A DNA stretch of 64,000 nt from JAYOEY01 sp038120295 (GTDB lineage Bacteria > Pseudomonadota > Alphaproteobacteria > MPNO01 > UBA2964): NCBI GenBank assembly GCA_038120295.1, contig JAYOLL010000011.1, forward strand, positions 1 to 64,000. Direction: 5' to 3'. Under the pieces are notes generated by a model, which was not told the DNA's origin, made no database searches, and worked only from the letters and a program-made list of their open reading frames with translations. Position numbers and translations under genes: made by a program. Positions 24,852 through 34,930 of this stretch are shown here, piece by piece (the first letter of the stretch is position 1; each line of letters opens with the position of its first letter).

Positions 24852-26075
24852 ATGTCTGGCGAAGTTTCCGCAGTGGCCGATGACGGCCCGAAGAACAAGA
24901 AATGGGCGCAGTTTAACTGGGAAGACCCGCTTCTTTTCGAATCCCAGCTGACCGAAGAGGAAAGGCTCGTTCGCGATTCCGCGCGCGACTACGCGCAGGA
25001 CAAGCTCATGCCGCGCATTCTCGAAGCCAACCGTAACGAGGTATTCGACCGCGAGATCATGAACGAGATGGGCGAACTCGGCTTTCTCGGCTCGACCCTT
25101 GAGGAAAAATACGGCTGCGCCGGCGCGAACTATGTCTGCTACGGGCTGATCGCGCGTGAGATTGAGCGGGTGGATTCGTCTTACCGTTCGACGCTGTCGG
25201 TCCAGTCGAGCCTGGTGATGTGGCCGATCTACAATTTCGGCACTGAGGCGCAGCGTATGAAATACCTGCCCAAGTTGGCCACAGGCGAATATGTCGGCTG
25301 TTTCGGGCTGACCGAGCCCGATCACGGCTCCGATCCGGGCGGTATGAAAACCCGCGCGACGTCGGTCGACGGGGGCTATCTGCTCAAGGGCTCCAAGATG
25401 TGGATCTCTAATGCGCCGATCGCCGACGTGTTTGTCGTCTGGGCAAAGGATGACGATGGAAAGATCGCTGGCTTTATCCTCGAAAAGGGAATGAAGGGGC
25501 TTTCCGCGCCCAAGATTGAGGGCAAGTTCAGCCTGCGCGCCTCGCTGACGGGCGAGGTTGTGATGGATGATGTCTTCGTCCCCGAGGAAAACCGGTTGCC
25601 CGGCGCGCGCGGCCTTGGCGGTCCGTTCGGTTGCCTGAACAACGCCCGCTTCGGCATCGCCTGGGGCGTGCTCGGCGCGGCCGAGTTCTGCTGGCACGGG
25701 GCTCGGAATTACACGATGGAGCGCACCCAGTTCGGTAAGCCGATCGCTGCAAACCAGTTGGTCCAGAAGAAGCTTGCAGACATGCAGACCGAAATCACGG
25801 TTGCGCTGCAGAGCTGCCTTCAGCTCGGTCGGCTGATGGACAGCAATGACTGTGCGCCGGAAGCAATCTCGCTAATGAAGCGCCACTGCACCGGCAAGGC
25901 GCTGGAGATCGCCCGCGTCGCGCGTGACATGCATGGCGGCAACGGTATCGTCGATGAATATCACATCATCCGCCATGTGATGAATCTGGAGACCGTCATC
26001 ACCTACGAGGGGACGCACGATATCCACGCGCTGATCCTCGGCCGGGCGCAGACGGGTCTTCAGGCATTCGCCTGA
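24852..26075 (+). CDS. gcdH: Glutaryl-CoA dehydrogenase
   Basis: This 407-residue acyl-CoA dehydrogenase has features of the glutaryl-CoA branch: SSYRSTLSVQSSLVMWPI, FGLTEPDHGSDPGGM, ERTQFGKPIAANQL, and the catalytic Glu in TYEGTHDIHAL. The enzyme oxidises and decarboxylates glutaryl-CoA to crotonyl-CoA, passing electrons to ETF. The next gene, 15 bases on, is a CaiB-type CoA transferase, the usual partner that makes glutaryl-CoA from glutarate. This places a glutarate-consuming step in the locus, as expected for lysine, benzoate or nicotinate breakdown. Confidence 0.9.
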   Translation: MSGEVSAVADDGPKNKKWAQFNWEDPLLFESQLTEEERLVRDSARDYAQDKLMPRILEANRNEVFDREIMNEMGELGFLGSTLEEKYGCAGANYVCYGLIAREIERVDSSYRSTLSVQSSLVMWPIYNFGTEAQRMKYLPKLATGEYVGCFGLTEPDHGSDPGGMKTRATSVDGGYLLKGSKMWISNAPIADVFVVWAKDDDGKIAGFILEKGMKGLSAPKIEGKFSLRASLTGEVVMDDVFVPEENRLPGARGLGGPFGCLNNARFGIAWGVLGAAEFCWHGARNYTMERTQFGKPIAANQLVQKKLADMQTEITVALQSCLQLGRLMDSNDCAPEAISLMKRHCTGKALEIARVARDMHGGNGIVDEYHIIRHVMNLETVITYEGTHDIHALILGRAQTGLQAFA

Positions 26076-26090
26076 CCGAAGGCGGATCGC

Positions 26091-27320
26091 ATGGTCGCAC
26101 CTTTGTCGCACCTCCGGGTGCTCGACATGAGCCGTATTCTGGCCGGTCCCTGGGCCGGCCAGACGCTGGCCGACCTTGGCGCGGAGGTCATCAAGATTGA
26201 ACGCTGCGGCAGCGGAGACGACACGCGAAGCTGGGGGCCTCCTTTTATTGAGGATACTGACGGCAACCAGACGAACGAGTCCGCCTACTTCCTGTCGGCC
26301 AATCGCGGTAAGAAATCGCTGGCGCTTGATATCTCGAAGCCGGAAGGTCAGGAGATCGTCCGAAAGCTGGCGGCGAAGTCCGACATCTTGATCGAGAATT
26401 ACAAGGTAGGCGGCCTTGCCAGGTACGGGCTCGGCTACGAGGACCTTAAGAAGGTCAATCCGGGACTTATCTACTGCTCAATCACCGGATTCGGCCAGAC
26501 AGGGCCGTATGCGTCGCGCGCCGGCTACGATTTTCTGATCCAGGCGATGGGTGGGCTGATGAGCGTCACCGGCGAAAAAGACGATCAGCCGGGCGGCGGG
26601 CCGCAGAAAATCGGCGTCGCGCTATGCGATGTGCTCACCGGGCTCTACACGAACATTGCAGCGCTATCCGGCATCATGCAGCGCGAAAGGATGGGCGAGG
26701 GGTGCCACATCGACATGGCGTTGCTCGATGTCACCGCAGTGACCATGGCCAATCAGGCGCTCAATTTTCTGGTCACCGGTAACGCGCCGCAGCGGATGGG
26801 CAATGCGCATCCCAATATCGTGCCCTACGAAGCCTTCAGGGCCTCCGATCAGTACATCATTGTCGCGGTCGGCAATGACGGGCAGTTCGCGCGCTTTGTC
26901 GAAGCCGCAGGAAAGCCAGAACTGGCGGCAGACGAACGCTTTTCGACCAATGCCGGGCGGGTCGATAATCGCGAGGTGCTGCTTCCCATCATTCGGGATT
27001 TCATTGCAGAGAAAACCGGGGCCGAATGGATCGAGGCGCTGGAAAAAGTCGGCGTTCCCTGTGGACCGATCAATAATATGGAACAGGTCTTCGCCCATCC
27101 GCAAATCCAGGAACGCGGCCTGCAGATGGAGATGGAGCATCCGCTGGCCGGTTCCGTGCCGCAGGTCTCTAGCCCCATCCGGATCACCGGCGAGGAACTC
27201 GAATATCAGAACGCTCCGCCGACTCTGGGCCAGCATACGGAAGACGTGCTGACGCGGGTTCTGGAAATGGATCCGGAAGAAATCGCGGCGCTGCGCGACT
27301 CGGGGGTCGTCGAAGGTTAG
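26091..27320 (+). CDS. CaiB/BaiF-family (type III) CoA transferase, probably for glutarate
   Basis: 409 residues with the family opening LDMSRILAGPWAGQTLADLGAEVIKIE region (residues 10-36), GFGQTGPYASRAGYD, and the catalytic Asp in CHIDMALLDV (about residue 205). Type III transferases move CoA between acids through an enzyme-aspartyl intermediate. Tight linkage to gcdH suggests succinyl-CoA:glutarate CoA transferase. Specificity is inferred from context only. An inverted repeat at 27337 follows. Confidence 0.87.
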   Translation: MVAPLSHLRVLDMSRILAGPWAGQTLADLGAEVIKIERCGSGDDTRSWGPPFIEDTDGNQTNESAYFLSANRGKKSLALDISKPEGQEIVRKLAAKSDILIENYKVGGLARYGLGYEDLKKVNPGLIYCSITGFGQTGPYASRAGYDFLIQAMGGLMSVTGEKDDQPGGGPQKIGVALCDVLTGLYTNIAALSGIMQRERMGEGCHIDMALLDVTAVTMANQALNFLVTGNAPQRMGNAHPNIVPYEAFRASDQYIIVAVGNDGQFARFVEAAGKPELAADERFSTNAGRVDNREVLLPIIRDFIAEKTGAEWIEALEKVGVPCGPINNMEQVFAHPQIQERGLQMEMEHPLAGSVPQVSSPIRITGEELEYQNAPPTLGQHTEDVLTRVLEMDPEEIAALRDSGVVEG

Positions 27321-27332
27321 TACCCAAACGAA

Positions 27333-27359
27333 CAGAGGCGGGTTTTAAACCCGCCCCTG
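27333..27359. terminator. Inverted repeat between convergent genes, probable terminator
   Basis: CAG-A-GGCGGG (27333-27342) and CCCGCC-C-CTG (27350-27359) pair around TTTTAAA. No long T run follows directly, so it is a plausible bidirectional stop for the CoA transferase and the SBP gene ending at 27410. The core resembles the hairpin at 38008-38030. Confidence 0.6.
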
Positions 27360-27409
27360 TCGCTTGGCCCGGTTCGTTTTTCTGGGCCGCTTTGCCTGTA
27401 TTCAGGTGG

Positions 27410-28447
27410 TTACATCTTCGAAATCATGTCATAGGCGCGGTCAACGAGGACGCGCGGGGTCGAGAAGAACTCGTTGAAAGCTCCGCTGACGTCCGCGCCG
27501 GTCATCGGCTCGAATTCCACCTTGATCCGCGCGGCGTCTTTCTTAAGCGCCGGGTCTTTCATCATATCGAGAAGGGCTTTGCGAAGAGCCTCGACACGTG
27601 CTTTCGGCGTGCCGGGCGGAGCCGCCAGCGGGCGGGTGATTTCGGCGGGGCCGAACACCAGACGTGCCATCTTCCTTTCGTCGTCGTTCTTCAGCATCGT
27701 GAAGATGTTGGTCGCGTCCTTGAACAGGGGCGCATTCGAGCTAAGTCCCAGTTGAACGAAAATGTTGAGGTCGCCGCTATTGAAGTCGTTCGAGAAAGCG
27801 CCCCGGACCGACGACGTGTACATGCCGCAGGTGCCCGAAAGCTCGCCTTTCTTCATGGCGAGATTGACGCCCTTGGTGCCCTTGTAGCCGTGTACCACTT
27901 TCACGTTGGCGCCGAGCACGTTCTTCATGAAAAGAGGAAAGATGGTAAGCGGGGAGGTCGGGCCGTTTGAGCCGAAGATGATCGGCTGCTTGGCGTTGAC
28001 GAAATCCTTCAGGTTCTTGATGCCCTGGCCTGCGCCTTTCCAGACGGCGCAACCCTGAATGTCCTTGTGCATCGATCCGATCCACTCGAACTTGTTGGTG
28101 ACGAACTTGGCCTTGCGCTTTCCGTAAAGCGGAACCATGCCGACCGAGGAAGAGAACACGCCCAGCACGAGCCCGTCCTTGGGGGCTGTGTTGTACAGCG
28201 CATTGGCGAGCTTCATGCTGCCCGCGCCGGGTACGTTCTGGACAATGACGTTCGGCTTGCCGGGGATGTGATTGCCGAAATGCCGCGCGACGATCCGGGT
28301 CGTCGTGTCATATCCGCCGCCGGCGCCGAAGCCGACCTGGATCGTTAGCTGCTTGCCCTTGTAAAAGTCGGCGACCGCGTCAGCCATCGCCGGCGCGGTG
28401 AGCAGAACGGGTGCGGTTAATGCTGCGGTCAGAATTCCGTATTTCAT
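27410..28447 (-). CDS. TTT family periplasmic solute-binding protein
   Basis: I use the ATG at 28447, which follows CAGGAGG, giving 345 residues with a signal peptide ending PAMADA. FYKGKQLTIQVGFGAGGGYD, IPGKPNVIVQNVPGAGSM and a VVHGYKGTKGVNLAMKKGE segment are the familiar landmarks. It is convergent with the gcdH/CoA transferase operon and divergent from another SBP at 28599. As with the other three SBPs, TctA/TctB are not adjacent. Ligand unknown. Confidence 0.88.
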   Translation of the reverse strand: MKYGILTAALTAPVLLTAPAMADAVADFYKGKQLTIQVGFGAGGGYDTTTRIVARHFGNHIPGKPNVIVQNVPGAGSMKLANALYNTAPKDGLVLGVFSSSVGMVPLYGKRKAKFVTNKFEWIGSMHKDIQGCAVWKGAGQGIKNLKDFVNAKQPIIFGSNGPTSPLTIFPLFMKNVLGANVKVVHGYKGTKGVNLAMKKGELSGTCGMYTSSVRGAFSNDFNSGDLNIFVQLGLSSNAPLFKDATNIFTMLKNDDERKMARLVFGPAEITRPLAAPPGTPKARVEALRKALLDMMKDPALKKDAARIKVEFEPMTGADVSGAFNEFFSTPRVLVDRAYDMISKM

Positions 28448-28598
28448 AGAAGCCTCCTGGATGGATGTGTTTTTACGCGTTGCGAGAAGCGATTTTGCGC
28501 TATTCTCGACATCTGGCAACCTAGATTGCGTACCGCTATGAAATTGTAGGGCGTTGCCGCTCGGTTAAGAAAAAAATCGTAAACAGGGAGAATCGCAA

Positions 28599-29648
28599 AT
28601 GTCTAAAACGAAGTCGTTGCTGATGTCGGCAGTGCTGGCCGGCGGATCACTGCTGACGCCGACGCTTGCGAGCGCGGATCCGGTCGCCGATTTCTACAAG
28701 GGCAAACAGATCGTCTTTACCCATACGGGCGGGCCTGCAGGCGGTTTCGCGCTGTATACGCGAATCCTCTCGAAGCACATCGTTAATCACATTCCCGGAA
28801 ACCCCAAGGCGGTCATCCAGTTCAAACAGGGCGGCGGCGGGATGGTGGGGATGAACTACCTCTACAACGCCGCGCCGAAGGACGGCAGCTATTTCCTAAT
28901 GCCTCTGCCCGGCGTCGAGGCGCAGCCGTTCCTCTATCCGAAGAAGGTGAAGTTCGACATCACCAAAATCAACTGGATCGGCAATATCCTGAAGATGCAG
29001 TCCTTCATTTCCATCAGCGCCGACCATCCCAAGGTCAAGAGCTGGGAAGATGCGAAAAGCCATGTCATCCGGCTCGGCGCTTCGGGCAAGGGGTCGGAAA
29101 CCTACATCATGCCGATGCTGATGAATGCGGTGCTTGGTACCAGGTTCAAGGTCATCACAGGCTACAAGGGCATCATGGGCGCCACCGCTGCATGGGAGAA
29201 AGGCGAGCTTGACGGTCGCGCCGGAGGCTGGACCGCGAATATGCGGCCGCATCTGTTCAAGCAGGATCCGCAGCCGATCCGGCTACTGGTGCAGTCGGGC
29301 GCGGAGAAGGTCGCGGAGCTCTATCCAGGGCAGCCGACTCCCAAGGATGTGCCGCTCCTGAAGGACCTGGCGAAGAATGACGAGGAGCGGCAGCTGTTGA
29401 GTCTGGTCGAGCGTACGCTGGCCCGGGCTGTTGCGGGGCCTCCCGGCATGCCCAAGGCGCGCGTCGCCGCCATGCGGAAGGCCTTCGACGACATGATGAA
29501 GGACCCTGCCTACCTGGCCGAGATGAAAAAGCGCAATCTCGCCATAACCTCGCCCCAGACCGGCGCGGAGGTGGAGTCCTATATCAACGGCATTGCAGCG
29601 ACACCGCAAAGGGTCGTCGACCGCTACATTGCGGCGGTTCGCAACTGA
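28599..29648 (+). CDS. TTT family periplasmic solute-binding protein
   Basis: 349 residues, signal peptide ending near LASADP. DFYKGKQIVFTHTGGPAGGF replaces the more common GFGAGGGYD loop; IPGNPKAVIQFKQGGGGMVG and ITGYKGIMGATAAWEKGE follow. CAGGGAG precedes the ATG. It is divergent from the SBP at 27410 (151 bases between starts) and followed by a terminator and then a MarR-type regulator. The altered binding-loop sequence implies a different ligand from its neighbour. Confidence 0.88.
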   Translation: MSKTKSLLMSAVLAGGSLLTPTLASADPVADFYKGKQIVFTHTGGPAGGFALYTRILSKHIVNHIPGNPKAVIQFKQGGGGMVGMNYLYNAAPKDGSYFLMPLPGVEAQPFLYPKKVKFDITKINWIGNILKMQSFISISADHPKVKSWEDAKSHVIRLGASGKGSETYIMPMLMNAVLGTRFKVITGYKGIMGATAAWEKGELDGRAGGWTANMRPHLFKQDPQPIRLLVQSGAEKVAELYPGQPTPKDVPLLKDLAKNDEERQLLSLVERTLARAVAGPPGMPKARVAAMRKAFDDMMKDPAYLAEMKKRNLAITSPQTGAEVESYINGIAATPQRVVDRYIAAVRN

Positions 29649-29671
29649 CGCAAATTCAAACCGCTCTGTTG

Positions 29672-29703
29672 ACGGCCCGTCCCAGCCGGTACGGGCCGTT
29701 TTC
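29672..29703 (+). terminator. Rho-independent terminator after the SBP gene
   Basis: The stem ACGGCCCGT (29672-29680) / ACGGGCCGT (29691-29699) is perfect over 9 bp with a 10-base loop, followed by TTTCTT. Confidence 0.85.
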
Positions 29704-29758
29704 TTGACACCGTCACGGGGCATCCGGATTATTTGTATGGAACAATCGGTCAGGCGAC

Positions 29759-30211
29759 GTGGCGATAACGGACGAGGACAAGCCGGGCGAGCGACAGGAT
29801 TACGTGCTCGAAGAACAGGCCGGCCATCTGCTGCGGCGCGCGCATCAGCGCCATACAGCTATCTTTCAGGGCATGATCGGCGAGTCGCAACTGACTCCAC
29901 TGCAGTTCGCGGCGCTCGCCCGGCTGCGCGATCTTTCCGGAATTTCCCAGAACCAGCTCGGTCGTCTGACCGCCATGGACGCGGCGACCATGCAGGGTGT
30001 GATCAAGCGGCTTGCCGCGCGGGGGTTGATCGAGCGCTGTCCGGATCCTGAGGACCGGCGGCGGCTGATCCTGAATCTGAGCCGGGAAGGGCGGTCGCTG
30101 ATCGACAGGGTGATCGGTAACGCCCACAGCATCACCGCCGAAACGCTCAAGCCGCTCAGCGCAGCGGAGGAAAAAACGTTCCTGCAGCTTCTCGCAAAAA
30201 TTTCCGAATAG
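29759..30211 (+). CDS. MarR-family transcriptional regulator
   Basis: 150 residues, normal for MarR. The winged helix is visible at residues about 45-105 (SQNQLGRLTAMDAATMQGVIKRL region, then GLIERCPDPEDRRRLILNLS, the wing with its DxRR). The start is a GTG at 29759 without a strong ribosome site. MarR proteins commonly repress aromatic catabolism and respond to aromatic acids or their CoA esters. It lies downstream of the SBP terminator and converges on the ferredoxin reductase gene, so its targets are uncertain. Confidence 0.87.
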   Translation: MAITDEDKPGERQDYVLEEQAGHLLRRAHQRHTAIFQGMIGESQLTPLQFAALARLRDLSGISQNQLGRLTAMDAATMQGVIKRLAARGLIERCPDPEDRRRLILNLSREGRSLIDRVIGNAHSITAETLKPLSAAEEKTFLQLLAKISE

Positions 30212-30240
30212 CTTTCGGACCGTGTCCCGAATGCAAGGTC

Positions 30241-31566
30241 TCAGGCCTTGTCCAGTCCCGCCAGCATCTCTTCCACGGTGACGAACTTGCGGCGCGGCGC
30301 GGGGTCGGTAGCTGCGCCTTCCTCCAGCCTCTTGATAACGATCCAGTCGTCGAAGCTGACCGTCCGGATGCCCCGCCTGGCGGCGAGCGCGTCGAACGCA
30401 TCCGGGCCGGGCTTTGACGGCCCATCGAATTCGGAGATCAGCTTGTCCGTCACCGCGTAGGAATCGAGCCGGTTCGTGCCGATCGTGCCGGTTGCGCCTC
30501 GCTTCAGCCAGCCGGCCGCGTAAACGCCCGGCGCAACTTTTCCATCCTCATGGGCAACGATGCCCCAATCTTCGTTGAAGGGGACGTCCTCAATCGCTTC
30601 GGCGCGGGAGCCGATGCAGGTCACGACCATCTGGCAGGGAATATCGAAGGTCTCGCCCGTGGGAATACAACGACCGTCCTCTACTCGGGTTCTCTCCATA
30701 CGAATGCCCTCGACCTGGTCGCCGCCGAGTATTTCGACCGGGGAAGCGAAGAATTCGATGTGAACGGTGCGGTGTTTTTCCCCCGCCTTTCCTTCGGAAA
30801 GACCCTGCAGAGTTTGCAGGATGCGGAGCCGTGCCTTCTTTTCCTTCTCAGGATAGTCGGCCGGTACGTCCTCAGGCACAACGGAACCGTCAAGCACGCA
30901 GGTCGCATCTTCGAGCGCCCCGAGTTCCTTCAGTTCAGTATTCGTGAAGGATGCCTCAACCGGGCCTCGCCGTCCGAACATCCAGACATCCTTCAGCGGC
31001 GAGGCATCGATCGCATCCATCGCGTAATCGGCGATGTCGGTCGATGCCATTTCTCCGGGCGTTCTGGACAGCACACGGGCGACATCGACAGCGACATTGC
31101 CGACACCGATAACGGCGACGGCGTCGACATCGAGGTCGGGGGACAGATCCTTGAAATCAGGGTGACAGTTGTACCAGCCAACCAGCGCGTTTGAGCCGTA
31201 GACGTTCTTCTTGTCTTCGCCCGGAATGCCGAGCCTGTTGTCATAGGGCGCGCCATAGGCGAGCACTACCGCGTCGTAGATGGCTGTCAGGTCGTCGATC
31301 GAAACATCCCGTCCGAGTGCGACATTGCCGAGATAGCGGACCTGGCTGTTTTCCTCGATGGACGTGGCGTATTTCTTATCCACGCGCTTTGTGTGCTGGT
31401 GATCGGGTGCGACGCCGCCGCGTATCAGTCCGAACGGGGTCGGAAGCCTGTCGAAAATATCTATGCGGCAGTCAGGTACCTTTTCCAGAAGGGCTTGTGC
31501 GACATACATGCCGCCTGGTCCCGATCCAACGATTGCAACGCTTCTGTTGTCCGTGTCGCCCGCCAT
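30241..31566 (-). CDS. Ferredoxin/adrenodoxin-type NADP+ reductase
   Basis: 441 residues from ATG 31566 (a TTG nine bases upstream is in frame). The FAD site is VAIVGSGPGGMYVAQALLEK, the NADP site is AVIGVGNVAVDVARVL, and the family signature FGLIRGGVAPDHQHTKRV lies near residue 50. The C terminus keeps GWLKRGATGTIGTNR. Enzymes of this type (FprA/adrenodoxin reductase) move electrons between NADP(H) and ferredoxin. It lies downstream of korA-korB in the same direction but beyond a hairpin at 31651, so it may be co-transcribed only by read-through. It would connect the ferredoxin pool made by Kor to NADPH. Confidence 0.88.
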   Translation of the reverse strand: MAGDTDNRSVAIVGSGPGGMYVAQALLEKVPDCRIDIFDRLPTPFGLIRGGVAPDHQHTKRVDKKYATSIEENSQVRYLGNVALGRDVSIDDLTAIYDAVVLAYGAPYDNRLGIPGEDKKNVYGSNALVGWYNCHPDFKDLSPDLDVDAVAVIGVGNVAVDVARVLSRTPGEMASTDIADYAMDAIDASPLKDVWMFGRRGPVEASFTNTELKELGALEDATCVLDGSVVPEDVPADYPEKEKKARLRILQTLQGLSEGKAGEKHRTVHIEFFASPVEILGGDQVEGIRMERTRVEDGRCIPTGETFDIPCQMVVTCIGSRAEAIEDVPFNEDWGIVAHEDGKVAPGVYAAGWLKRGATGTIGTNRLDSYAVTDKLISEFDGPSKPGPDAFDALAARRGIRTVSFDDWIVIKRLEEGAATDPAPRRKFVTVEEMLAGLDKA

Positions 31567-31650
31567 CTGTCTCAACGATTATTATTTACGATTGGAGGCG
31601 ATGATAGCGGATGGGTCCTCGGATGAAACCCCTATGCCCGACTAAAAGGA

Positions 31651-31677
31651 AAACCCGGCGCCATCGACGCCGGGTTT
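31651..31677. terminator. Hairpin after korB
   Basis: A perfect 10-bp stem, AAACCCGGCG (31651-31660) / CGCCGGGTTT (31668-31677), has a 7-base loop. On the minus strand it is followed by TTTTCCTTTT. It should at least partly end the korA-korB transcript before the reductase gene. Confidence 0.82.
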
Positions 31678-31703
31678 ATCTGCCTTTCAGTCGCCGGAAC
31701 GCG

Positions 31704-32725
31704 TCAAACGACGGTCCAGGTACGGCCCTTGTTGAGAATAGTGTTAAGAGACTCCGGCGGAGACTTTTCCTTGATGTCGGCGATCTGCTCAACCACCGAC
31801 GTTTCGTATGAGGGGCCGGGGTCGCGGAAAATCACGCCCATCGCAACAGGAAACTCCGGCGGGAGCATCCCGGCGAGCATCAGGGCCAGCGGCCGGTTGG
31901 TTTCGTCATGGATGAGAATGTCATCTTCGGTGATGCCGTTTTCGCCGATGGTAACGACTTCCAGCTCAAGCTTGCCCGGCACCAGGCGCAGCCCCTTTTC
32001 ATTGTCCTTGCCGAAAATCAGCGGCTTGCCGTGCTCGCATACGACCTGCCGGTCGGCGGCAACCGATTTTTCTGTAAAGGCCGAATAAACGCCGTCGTTG
32101 TAGACGATGCAGTTCTGCAGGATTTCGACGAAAGACGCCCCCTTGTTCTGCTTGGCTTCGACCAGCAGGCCGGGAAGGACCTTCTGGTTGGTATCGACGC
32201 AGCGCGCGACAAAGCGGGCGTTGCAGCCAAGCGCGAACACGCAGGCCGAAATCGGGCTGTCCACTGAACCCGCGGGCGTCGATGGCGAGCGTGTGCCGAC
32301 CTGCGATGTGGGGGAATACTGGCCCTTGGTCAGCCCGTAAATCTGGTTGTTGAACAGCAATATCTGCACGTCGACATTCCGCCGGATCGCATGCAGCGTA
32401 TGGTTGCCGCCGATCGACAGCATGTCGCCGTCGCCGCCGATAACCCAGACATCGAGCTCCGGATTGGCGAGCTTCACGCCTGTGGCGAATGCCGGCGCGC
32501 GGCCATGGATCGTGTGGAACCCGTAAGTCGACATGTAGTAGGGGAAGCGCGCGGCGCACCCGATACCGGAGACGAAAACCGTCTTGGCAGGATCGGAACC
32601 CATGTCGGCCAGTGCCCGCTGCACAGATTTGACGATGGCGTAATCGCCGCAACCCGGGCACCAGCGTACTTCCTGATCCGAGGCGAAATCGTTGGGTTTC
32701 AGCTTTTCGGGAGGTGATTGAACGT

Positions 32726-32729
<4 letters not shown>
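31704..32729 (-). CDS. korB: 2-oxoacid (2-oxoglutarate):ferredoxin oxidoreductase beta subunit
   Basis: 341 residues. The ThDP/FeS half shows in the WCPGCGDYAIVKSVQRAL region (Cys pair about residues 24-27), SGIGCAARFPYYM, the ThDP motif GGDGDMLSIGGNH, and LLFNNQIYGLTKGQYSPTS. This matches KorB proteins that, with KorA, oxidise 2-oxoglutarate to succinyl-CoA and reduce a low-potential ferredoxin. Its start overlaps the korA stop by 4 bases, so translation is coupled. No additional ferredoxin domain is fused and no ferredoxin gene is in the window. Confidence 0.92.
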
Positions 32730-34597
<1,868 letters not shown>

Positions 34598-34682
34598 GTG
34601 TTGGCTCCTGCCTTCCGTATCTGGCCTGGTAAGGGGTTGATTTTCCGTGATTTTAGCGGGAATTGGTCAAATTCGTGAACTA

Positions 34683-34697
34683 TATGTGTACGAACAG
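34683..34697. promoter_or_regulatory. Operator A, upstream of korA
   Basis: TATGTGTACGAACAG matches the operator B/C core TATGTACACAAACAA at 11 of 15 positions, including the central TATGT and the AC-AACA half. It lies about 85 bases upstream of korA and just downstream of the predicted korA -10 box. Confidence 0.55.
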
Positions 34698-34710
34698 TTA
34701 CTTAAGATTG

Positions 34711-34738
34711 AGTATTGATTCCGAGGACGAATTGTCAA
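34711..34738 (-). promoter_or_regulatory. Predicted sigma70 promoter of the korA-korB operon
   Basis: On the minus strand, a perfect TTGACA (34738 to 34733) is followed after 16 bases by AATACT (34716 to 34711; 4 of 6 to TATAAT). Operator A lies immediately downstream. Confidence 0.5.
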
Positions 34739-34820
34739 GCCGGAGCCGATGTAAATGACGCTCGCAGGTCCGGTTTAAAAAATCCTTTTATTCGCTAGGG
34801 ATGAATGATCGGAGCATGGC

Positions 34821-34850
34821 TTGACAGGGCGGAACCTGCAAGCCGATATT
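34821..34850 (+). promoter_or_regulatory. Predicted sigma70 promoter of the 6-hydroxynicotinate-reductase-like operon
   Basis: TTGACA at 34821-34826 (6 of 6), an 18-base spacer, then GATATT at 34845-34850 (4 of 6). The start codon is about 80 bases further on. Operator B covers the expected transcription start, as for a repressor. Confidence 0.6.
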
Positions 34851-34868
34851 TGTATGTACACAAACAAT
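34849..34868. promoter_or_regulatory. Operator B, GTAC-centred element
   Basis: TTTGTATGTACACAAACAAT is an imperfect palindrome around TGTACA. Its last 16 bases (34853-34868, TATGTACACAAACAAT) are identical to the minus strand of operator C at 45195-45210, upstream of the hydantoinase A gene. The half-site style (TTGT...ACAA) resembles targets of GntR-type repressors. No GntR gene is in the window. Confidence 0.7.
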
Positions 34869-34930
34869 TTTTTGCAGTCATTTTCTTGCCTCGATCAGGC
34901 GTCGTGGCGAGGTAGCGCGGGAGGGCGGTT

